Assembly: GCF_001513965.1 (NCBI RefSeq)
Contig: NZ_KQ948030.1
Coordinates: forward strand, 1-64,000
From: Streptomyces cellostaticus
GTDB taxonomy: Bacteria; Actinomycetota; Actinomycetes; Streptomycetales; Streptomycetaceae
Reading direction: 5' to 3'
DNA: 64,000 bases
Below the pieces are notes generated by a model, which saw only the letters and a list, made by a program, of their open reading frames with translations, did not search any database and was not told the origin of the DNA. The position numbers and the translations under genes were made by a program. Below are positions 57,148 to 64,000 of this stretch, in pieces (position 1 is the first letter of the stretch; every line of letters begins with the position of its first letter).

Positions 57148-57933
57148 ATGCTGAGGTTCAGCATTCTCGGGGCACTTCAGATACTCACCACGACCGGCCC
57201 GGCGGACATCTCCGGCGATCTGCAGCGCACCCTGGTGCAGACGCTGCTGGTCAGCGAGGGCCAGCCGGTGTCCGGGGAGAGCCTGGCCGAGGAGATGTGG
57301 GGGGATGCCGCCCCCGACCACCAGGCCAACGCGCTCCAGGCGCATGTCAGCCGCTTACGCCGCCGGCTGCGCGAGCTGGAGCCGGACCGGCCGGCCTCCC
57401 GGCTGACCATCCACCCCTCCGGCTACCGGCTCGGCGTGGGCGAGGGCGAGCTGGACGCGGCCGAGTTCATCCGGGCGGTGCGGCTCGCCGAGTCCGCCGG
57501 AGCGGACGACGCGGCCCACACCGCGGGGCTGCTCGGCGAGGCGCTCGCGATGTGGCGCGGTCCGGTCTTCGGCGGGTTCGCGGCCGGGACGCTGTGCCAG
57601 CTGGCGGGCGCCCGCTTCGAGGAGTACCGGATGCGGGCCATGGAACTGCGCTTCGACGCCGAACTGCGGCTCGGCCGGCACGCCGCCGTCCTTGCGGAAC
57701 TGGCCGAGGCACACACCAACCACCCCCTGCGGGAACGCTTCTGCGAGCAGTTGATGGTCGCCCTGTACTGCTCGGGACGGCAGGCCGACGCCCTCGACGT
57801 CTTCCGCCGGATGCGCCGCCACCTCGACGACGAACTCGGCATCCAGCCCTCCCCCGCCCTGCGCCGGATCGAGAACGCGATCCTCTCCCACGACCCCGCC
57901 CTGACCGGCGACACGCACCTGCAACCGGTTTGA
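57148..57933 (+). CDS. SARP-family pathway activator, 261 aa
   Basis: OmpR-like winged helix (LRFSILGALQILTTTGPADI, ALQAHVSRLRRRLRELEP, GYRLGVGEGELDAAEF) followed by a bacterial transcriptional activator domain (MWRGPVFGGFA, RFEEYRMRAMELRFDAEL, LGIQPSPALRRIENAIL). Small SARP size. Such proteins bind direct heptamer repeats with 11-bp spacing next to the -35 region. The TCAG boxes of this window are the obvious candidate targets. ATG 57148 with AAGGGGGG. No TCAG box was seen in front of this gene itself. Confidence 0.93.
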   Translation: MLRFSILGALQILTTTGPADISGDLQRTLVQTLLVSEGQPVSGESLAEEMWGDAAPDHQANALQAHVSRLRRRLRELEPDRPASRLTIHPSGYRLGVGEGELDAAEFIRAVRLAESAGADDAAHTAGLLGEALAMWRGPVFGGFAAGTLCQLAGARFEEYRMRAMELRFDAELRLGRHAAVLAELAEAHTNHPLRERFCEQLMVALYCSGRQADALDVFRRMRRHLDDELGIQPSPALRRIENAILSHDPALTGDTHLQPV

Positions 57934-57966
57934 GCGCACCCAGGGCCGGTTCGCGTAAGTGTCCCG

Positions 57967-57984
57967 TCAGCAGCCGGTCAGCCC
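57967..57984 (+). promoter_or_regulatory. SARP-type repeat pair, carboxylase operon
   Basis: TCAGCAG (57967) and TCAGCCC (57978), 11-bp period; a third, degenerate unit TGTCACG follows at 57989. Confidence 0.6.
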
Positions 57985-58061
57985 GCCTTGTCACGCTCGA
58001 CGGGCAGGTGGCAGCAGCCGGGCGACCGACGTCCCGTCACTTCACTCAAGCAGGGGGAGAC

Positions 58062-59606
<1,545 letters not shown>

Positions 59607-59641
59607 CCCGGCACGGCAACCTGCAGTCGACGGAGGTCCCC

Positions 59642-59845
59642 ATGTCCCCCACGTCTCCCGCGTCCCTCACCGCCCCCATCCGCGTCGAGAAGGGCGAGGC
59701 AACGGACGAGGAGCTGGCCGCAATCGCGGTGCTGCTGCTCAGCCGTAGCGCCCTGGCCGGGGCCGGCAGCGAGGTCGCGTCCCCCGGTACCACCTCCTGG
59801 CGCCCGCACGCCTTCCACGCGCCGCACAGCTGGCAGCGTTCCTGA
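59642..59845 (+). CDS. Acyl-CoA carboxylase epsilon subunit, 67 aa
   Basis: IRVEKGEATDEELAAIAVLL at the start and a tryptophan-rich end (WRPHAFHAPHSWQRS) are the hallmarks of the small epsilon subunit that stabilises actinobacterial carboxylases. It follows the beta subunit by 35 bp and ends the cluster before the strong terminator at 59856. Confidence 0.88.
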   Translation: MSPTSPASLTAPIRVEKGEATDEELAAIAVLLLSRSALAGAGSEVASPGTTSWRPHAFHAPHSWQRS

Positions 59846-59855
59846 CGGGTCGCGG

Positions 59856-59909
59856 GCGCCCGCCGAGCGGCCCGGCACGCACCGGTGTGCCGGGCCGCTC
59901 GGCGGGCGC
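59856..59909. terminator. Bidirectional terminator, perfect 23-bp stem
   Basis: Arms 59856-59878 and 59887-59909 are exact complements with an 8-nt loop, between the convergent epsilon subunit and secreted-protein genes. A natural right border of the cluster. Confidence 0.88.
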
Positions 59910-59914
59910 GCGGC

Positions 59915-60340
59915 TCACTTCTTGGTGAGCTTGACGTCCTTGCCCTGGACGGCGTGGAAGGCCGGCAGCAGCAGGAGGCCGCCGGGGCGCAGTTCGGTGA
60001 CCGTGGCCTGCACGCGGACCTTGCCGGCCTTGAAGGGGTTCGGCGTGACCTTGCCGGAGTTCTCCCAGTGGTGTTCGGCGCCGTCGCACTGGGCGAGCGT
60101 GCCGCCGATGCCGTGCTCGACGTTGGGATCGCCCTGGCCGATCGAGGAGCTGACGAAGGCCGGTCCGGAGGCCCCGGTGCAGCGGTAGGTGCCGGAGAGG
60201 GTGACGGTGCCGTCCGAGGCGATGGTGCCGGTCGGGTCGACGGTCACGGTCTCGGACGGGTCGGCGGCGGCCGGGCCGACGGCGGTGCACAGCAGGGCTG
60301 CGGCGCCGAACAAGGCGGCCAGGGCGGGGCGTACAGGCAT
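59915..60340 (-). CDS. Secreted protein, DUF6299-like, 141 aa
   Basis: ATG 60340 with GGAAGG upstream; signal peptide PALAALFGAAALLCTAVGPA cut after AAA. Mature part DPSETVTVDPTGTIASDGTV, SGTYRCTGASGPAFVSSSI, a single immunoglobulin-like beta domain with two Cys. The pattern recalls the DUF6299 family of Streptomyces; assigned from memory. Extracellular, function unknown, outside the cluster. Confidence 0.75.
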   Translation of the reverse strand: MPVRPALAALFGAAALLCTAVGPAAADPSETVTVDPTGTIASDGTVTLSGTYRCTGASGPAFVSSSIGQGDPNVEHGIGGTLAQCDGAEHHWENSGKVTPNPFKAGKVRVQATVTELRPGGLLLLPAFHAVQGKDVKLTKK

Positions 60341-60573
60341 GGGATACCTTCCAGTTCCGTGGGTGCGGGCCTCCACTGGTACCGGGTGGCCGAGCCGCCG
60401 GGCGTGACCTCACTCCATCGGTGGCGCGTCATGGAACCGTCCGGGAGTTGTCCGCGTGTTGTCACGCTTCACGGCAGGCGGTTCCGGGGCGTTCACGACA
60501 GGAGGATGGTCTGAGCATGCCGGGCGGCGGCCGCATCCGCCGGCCCCCCTCACATCCGATGTGGAGGTGCGCC

Positions 60574-60768
60574 ATGTGCTCCTACCGAACCTCGTGCGCC
60601 GCGTCCGACGCCGCCACCCCGCACCCCGTGGCCGCCCACCCCGAGCAGGGCTGGACCCTGCTGTGCGACGGCTCGATCGTCTTCGACGACACCGGGGAGC
60701 TGCACCCGGACGGCAGCGTGGTCCCGCCGCGCCGGGTCCCGGCCGAGCGGCTCCCCGTGGCGGCGTGA
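60574..60768 (+). CDS. DUF5999 small protein, 64 aa
   Basis: MCSYRTSCAASDAATPHPVA, then HPEQGWTLLCDGSIVFDDTG and ELHPDGSVVPPRR match the conserved DUF5999 layout (CxxxxxC start, EQGWxLLCNG core) common in actinomycetes. ATG 60574 with GGAGG at 60563. Function unknown. Confidence 0.82.
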   Translation: MCSYRTSCAASDAATPHPVAAHPEQGWTLLCDGSIVFDDTGELHPDGSVVPPRRVPAERLPVAA

Positions 60769-60772
60769 ACGC

Positions 60773-61171
60773 CTACGGCAGTACGGCGAACCCGTCCAGC
60801 TCCACCAACGCCTGCTCGTCCCACAGCCGTACGACCTCCACGACCGCCATCGCCGGATAGTCCCGTCCCGCCGACTCCTGCCAGATGCGGCCGAGTTGGC
60901 GGGCATGGGTGCGGTAGGCGGCGACGTCGGTGGCGTAGACGGTGACGCGGGCGAGGTCGGCGGGGGTGCCACCGGCCGCGCGCAGGGCGGTGAGCAGGTT
61001 GGTGAGCGCCTGCTCGAACTGCTCGGGGAGCGTGGCGCCGGTGACCTTGCCGTCGGCGTCGAGGGCGGTCTGGCCCGCCAGGAACACCACACGGGAGCCG
61101 GCCGCGACGACGGCGTGCGAGAAGCCCGTGGCCGGGGACAGGCCGGGCGGGTTGATGCGCTCGGTGGTCAC
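60773..61171 (-). CDS. RidA-family protein, 132 aa
   Basis: YjgF/RidA fold: INPPGLSPATGFSHAVVAAG, VFLAGQTALDADGKV, LPEQFEQALTNLLTALRAAG, and a C-terminal VELDGFAVLP. RidA proteins hydrolyse reactive enamine/imine intermediates. GTG 61171 overlaps the stop of the acyl-CoA dehydrogenase gene, so it works with that enzyme, probably in breakdown of an amino-aromatic or fatty acid. Confidence 0.88.
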   Translation of the reverse strand: MTTERINPPGLSPATGFSHAVVAAGSRVVFLAGQTALDADGKVTGATLPEQFEQALTNLLTALRAAGGTPADLARVTVYATDVAAYRTHARQLGRIWQESAGRDYPAMAVVEVVRLWDEQALVELDGFAVLP

Positions 61172-62304
61172 CGGGCCGCCTCCTCGCGTGTCATGGCGTA
61201 CAACTCCCTGGCGATGATGCCCCGTTGGACCTCGCTCGCGCCCTCGTAGATCCGTGGCGCGCGGACCTCGCGGTAGAGGTGTTCGAGGAGGTGGCCGCGG
61301 CGCAGGGCGCGGGCGCCGTGCAGTTGGACGGCGGTGTCGACGACGTACTGCGCGGTCTCGGTGGCGAGCAGTTTGGCCATCGCGGCGCGCCCCGGCACAC
61401 CGGGGGCGCCGTCGTCGTACGCCGTGGCCGCCGCGTACACCATCAGCCGGGCCGCCTCCGTGCGCAGGGCCATCTCGGCGACCTGGTGAGCCACGGCCTG
61501 CAGATCCATCAGCTTGCCGCCGAAGGCGTCCCGTCCACGGGTGTGCTCCAGGGTGGCGTCGAGCGCCGCCTGGGCCATGCCGACCGCGAAGGCCCCGACG
61601 CTGGGCCGGAAGAGGTTCAGGGTGCCCATGGCGACGGCGAAGCCGCGGTCGACCTCGCCGAGCACGTCGTCCGCGGTGACGGGTACGGCGTCGAAGTCGA
61701 GGGCGCCGATGGGGTGCGGCGAGATCATCTCCAGTGCGGAGCCGGTGAGTCCGGGCCGGTCGGCGGGGACGAGGAAGGCGGTCACTCCGCGGGCTCCGGC
61801 GCCGGGTGTGGTGCGCGCGAAGACGGTGTAGAAGTCGGCCTCGGGGGCGTTGGAGATCCAGCACTTGGCGCCGGTGAGCCGCCAGCCGGCGGCGCCGTCC
61901 GGCTCGGCGGCGAGGGCGAGGGCCGCCGCGTCCGAGCCCGCGCCCGGCTCGCTCAGCGCGAACGCGGCCACGGCGCCGCCGTCGGCCACCCGGGGCAGCC
62001 AGCGCTCACGCTGGGCGGTGCTGCCGTACGCGTGCACCGGGTGGGCACCCAGGCCCTGGAGGGCGAGCGCGGTCTCGGCCTCGGTGCAGGTCTGGGCCAG
62101 GGACTCCCGCATCAGGCACAGATCGAGGGCACCGGAGGTGAACAGCCGGGCGAGCAGCCCGAGGTGGCCGAGTTCGGCGAGGAGCGGCCGGTTGACCCGG
62201 CCCGGTTCGCCCTTGTCGGCGAGCGGGCGCAGCCGTTCGGCAGCCAGCGAGCGCAGCTCGGCACACCAGGCGGCCTGCTCCGGTTCGAGTGAGAATGCGG
62301 GCAT
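61168..62304 (-). CDS. Acyl-CoA dehydrogenase, 378 aa
   Basis: Canonical ACAD: FALSEPGAGSDAAAL, KCWISNAPEADFYTV, GRDAFGGKLMDLQAVAHQVAEM, and the catalytic Glu motif RIYEGASEVQRGIIARELY. FAD enzyme forming an enoyl-CoA. ATG 62304 after GGAGGGAGG. Coupled to RidA and divergent from an aryl-CoA ligase; such trios occur in aromatic/anthranilate-type catabolic loci of Streptomyces. Confidence 0.9.
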   Translation of the reverse strand: MPAFSLEPEQAAWCAELRSLAAERLRPLADKGEPGRVNRPLLAELGHLGLLARLFTSGALDLCLMRESLAQTCTEAETALALQGLGAHPVHAYGSTAQRERWLPRVADGGAVAAFALSEPGAGSDAAALALAAEPDGAAGWRLTGAKCWISNAPEADFYTVFARTTPGAGARGVTAFLVPADRPGLTGSALEMISPHPIGALDFDAVPVTADDVLGEVDRGFAVAMGTLNLFRPSVGAFAVGMAQAALDATLEHTRGRDAFGGKLMDLQAVAHQVAEMALRTEAARLMVYAAATAYDDGAPGVPGRAAMAKLLATETAQYVVDTAVQLHGARALRRGHLLEHLYREVRAPRIYEGASEVQRGIIARELYAMTREEAAR

Positions 62305-62374
62305 CTGCCGGTCCTCCCTCCGAGGCGGATCGCGGTGACCCGTCCCCGTCACCCTCCGAGGTTATCGCGCACAG

Positions 62375-62402
62375 TTGACTGCCGTCACCAAGACGATACG
62401 CT
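62375..62402 (+). promoter_or_regulatory. Putative sigma-70-type promoter
   Basis: TTGACT (62375-62380), 16-bp spacer, TACGCT (62397-62402). It reads toward the ligase gene, about 270 bp upstream, with repeat copy 2 in the leader. Confidence 0.4.
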
Positions 62403-62466
62403 CGATGAGCGAGGGGGTGTCTTCCGGATCAGGTCGGTTACAGGAAAGGGAAGTTCGCAGCCGACC

Positions 62467-62585
62467 CGAGAGCGGGGTCTGGTGCGTGCAGCTGCAAGGC
62501 GGAGGAGGGCGTCGACGCGGAGCGTCGGCAACCGACGACAACGCGGCAGATGTGCGTGCCAGACCCCGCGACGCCGGCATGATCC
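62467..62585. repeat. Dispersed structured repeat, copy 2 (inverted)
   Basis: Inverted copy of 17981-18101, sharing an identical core of more than 50 bases and the same nested hairpins. Lies between the divergent ACAD and ligase genes. Confidence 0.65.
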
Positions 62586-62671
62586 TGAAGACACCCCCTA
62601 GGCCCACCAGGACGCCCGAGCTCATCTGGACGCCCGTCTCGACGCTTGTCACGGCTAGGGGGCGAACCGCC

Positions 62672-64000
62672 ATGCACGTCTCGGCCCACGTCGACACCTT
62701 CGCGCGCGACCATCTCCCCCCGCCGGACGAGTGGCCGAAGCTCTGCTTCGACCTGCCGGAGCTGCACTACCCCGAACGGCTCAACTGCGCCGCCGAGCTT
62801 CTCGGCCACACCGACCCCGCCCGCCCGGTCTTCCGCACGCCGACGGGCCCCGCCTGGACCTACGGGGAGCTGCGCGCCCGCGTCGACCGCATCGCCCACG
62901 TCCTCACCGGTGACCTGGGCGTCGTACCCGGCAACCGGGTCCTGCTGCGCGGCCCCACCACCCCCTGGCTCGCCGCCTGCTGGCTGGCCGTGCTGAAGGC
63001 GGGCGCGGTCGCGGTCACCGTGCTGGCCCAGCAGCGTCCGCACGAGCTGGCCACGGTGTGCGAGATCGCCCGGGTCCGGCACGCGCTGTGCGACATCCGG
63101 GCCGTGGACGACCTGGCGAAGGCCGATGCACCCGGGCTGCGCATCACGACGTACGGCGGGGACGCCCCGGACGACCTGCTCCGCCGCCCGGCGCCCGGCA
63201 CCCCGTTCCCGGCGGTCGACACCGCAGCCGACGACATCGCCCTGATCGCGTTCACCTCCGGCACCACGGGTCGCCCGAAAGGGTGCATGCACTTCCACCG
63301 GGACGTGCTGGCCATAGCCGACACCTTCTCCAGACATGTGCTGCGCCCCCATGCCGACGACGTCTTCACCGGCAGCCCCCCGCTCGGCTTCACCTTCGGC
63401 CTCGGCGGACTGGTGATCTTCCCGATGCGGGCCGGCGCCAGCGCCCTGATCCTCGAACAGGCCGGCCCCCGGCAGCTGCTGCCCGCGATCGCCGAGCACC
63501 GGGTCTCGGTCCTGTTCACCGCGCCGACCGCCTACCGGGCGATGCTCGGCGAGCTGCACGGGCACGACATCTCCTCGCTGCGGCGCTGCGTGTCGGCCGG
63601 CGAGAACCTGCCCGCGGCGACCTGGCGAGCCTGGCACGAGCGCACCGGCATAGGCCTGATCAACGGCATCGGTGCCACCGAGCTGCTGCACATCTTCATC
63701 TCCGCGGCCGACGAGCGGATCAGGCCCGGCACGACCGGCGTCCCGGTGCCGGGCTGGCAGGCACGGGTGCAGGACGCGGACGGCAAGGAGGTGCCCGACG
63801 GCGAGCCGGGCCTGCTCGCGGTCCGCGGCCCGGTGGGCTGCCGGTATCTCGCCGACCCCCGGCAGCGGGAGTACGTGCGCGGCGGCTGGAACGTCACCGG
63901 CGACACCTACGTCCACGAGGGCGACGGCTACTTCCGCTATGTGGCCCGCGCCGACGACATGATCATCTCGGCCGGGTACAACATCGCCGGACCGGAGGTC
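62672..64000 (+). CDS. Aryl-CoA ligase (benzoate/2-aminobenzoate-CoA ligase type), partial at right edge
   Basis: Open frame of 443 codons from ATG 62672 to the window end, without a stop. ANL motifs: FTSGTTGRPKGCMHFH, NGIGATELLHIFISA, GGWNVTGDTYVHEGDGYFRYVARADDMI. The start (FARDHLPPPDEWP) and HIFISA motif resemble benzoate- and 2-aminobenzoate-CoA ligases, which activate aromatic acids for degradation. The C-terminal lysine domain is missing from the window. Divergent from the ACAD-RidA pair. Confidence 0.88.
   Translation, partial: MHVSAHVDTFARDHLPPPDEWPKLCFDLPELHYPERLNCAAELLGHTDPARPVFRTPTGPAWTYGELRARVDRIAHVLTGDLGVVPGNRVLLRGPTTPWLAACWLAVLKAGAVAVTVLAQQRPHELATVCEIARVRHALCDIRAVDDLAKADAPGLRITTYGGDAPDDLLRRPAPGTPFPAVDTAADDIALIAFTSGTTGRPKGCMHFHRDVLAIADTFSRHVLRPHADDVFTGSPPLGFTFGLGGLVIFPMRAGASALILEQAGPRQLLPAIAEHRVSVLFTAPTAYRAMLGELHGHDISSLRRCVSAGENLPAATWRAWHERTGIGLINGIGATELLHIFISAADERIRPGTTGVPVPGWQARVQDADGKEVPDGEPGLLAVRGPVGCRYLADPRQREYVRGGWNVTGDTYVHEGDGYFRYVARADDMIISAGYNIAGPEV

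Overview
The window is very GC-rich, uses GTG/ATG starts with purine-rich ribosome sites, and carries DasR, CstR, SARP, DUF5999 and acyl-CoA carboxylase epsilon genes. All of this points to a Streptomyces chromosome. No rRNA, CRISPR, phage or complete insertion sequence was seen. All functional calls come from reading motifs; no database search was run.

Region 1 (1-14.3 kb) is general accessory/housekeeping DNA. It holds a partial S13 D-Ala-D-Ala carboxypeptidase, a G1 glutamic peptidase broken by frameshifts, and a compact sulfide/persulfide regulon. That regulon contains a class V aminotransferase-fold enzyme, two rhodaneses, a CstR-type CsoR repressor, a TauE exporter and a beta-lactamase-fold persulfide dioxygenase-rhodanese, with five TACCCC/GGGGTA operators. 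Next come a CynX-like MFS, a Tat-secreted protein, an isochorismatase with a divergent GlxA-type regulator, and two small secreted proteins.

Region 2 (14.5-21.7 kb) is a dasABCD-like chito-oligosaccharide uptake operon divergent from a dasR-like GntR gene, with dre-like sites between them. It is followed by a decayed stretch with a 223-bp tandem duplication and a 33-bp minisatellite inside an AfsR-like pseudogene.

Region 3 (21.8-59.9 kb) is a biosynthetic gene cluster for an azoxy compound. It contains recognisable counterparts of the valanimycin machinery: VlmK (PrpD-fold lyase), VlmJ (DAG-kinase fold), VlmH (ACAD-fold N-hydroxylase), VlmR (flavin reductase), VlmO (small membrane N-N bond enzyme), VlmB (diiron azoxy former), VlmL (extra seryl-tRNA synthetase) and VlmA (seryl-tRNA-dependent transferase). 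Added to these are an acyl reductase (ALDH family) plus aminotransferase, which would give a fatty amine; a mini type II fatty acid set (KASIII, ACP, KASII, InhA-like FabI); a desaturase with a ferredoxin; a one-module type I PKS; an acyl ligase; a type II thioesterase with a Cys nucleophile; a P450; transporters; a SARP; and acyl-CoA carboxylase beta/epsilon. The inferred route is fatty thioester > aldehyde > amine > hydroxylamine > O-seryl hydroxylamine > N-N compound > azoxy-serine, which is then phosphorylated/dehydrated and/or extended by the PKS. An elaiomycin/maniwamycin/azodyrecin/valanimycin-like family is likely; the exact product cannot be read from the sequence.

The most striking feature is a tRNA-Ser-like gene (56753-56849) inside this cluster. 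It has a perfect acceptor stem, T-arm, long variable arm, G discriminator and encoded CCA, but no usable serine anticodon. It sits just downstream of a SARP-type promoter box. It may be a dedicated seryl carrier for antibiotic synthesis that does not take part in translation. Direct repeats TCAGNNN with an exact 11-bp period occur upstream of nine transcription units, including this RNA, and appear to outline the SARP regulon.

Region 4 (59.9-64 kb) has a secreted protein, a DUF5999 protein, and a RidA/acyl-CoA dehydrogenase pair divergent from an aryl-CoA ligase that runs off the right edge. It looks like an aromatic-acid catabolic locus.
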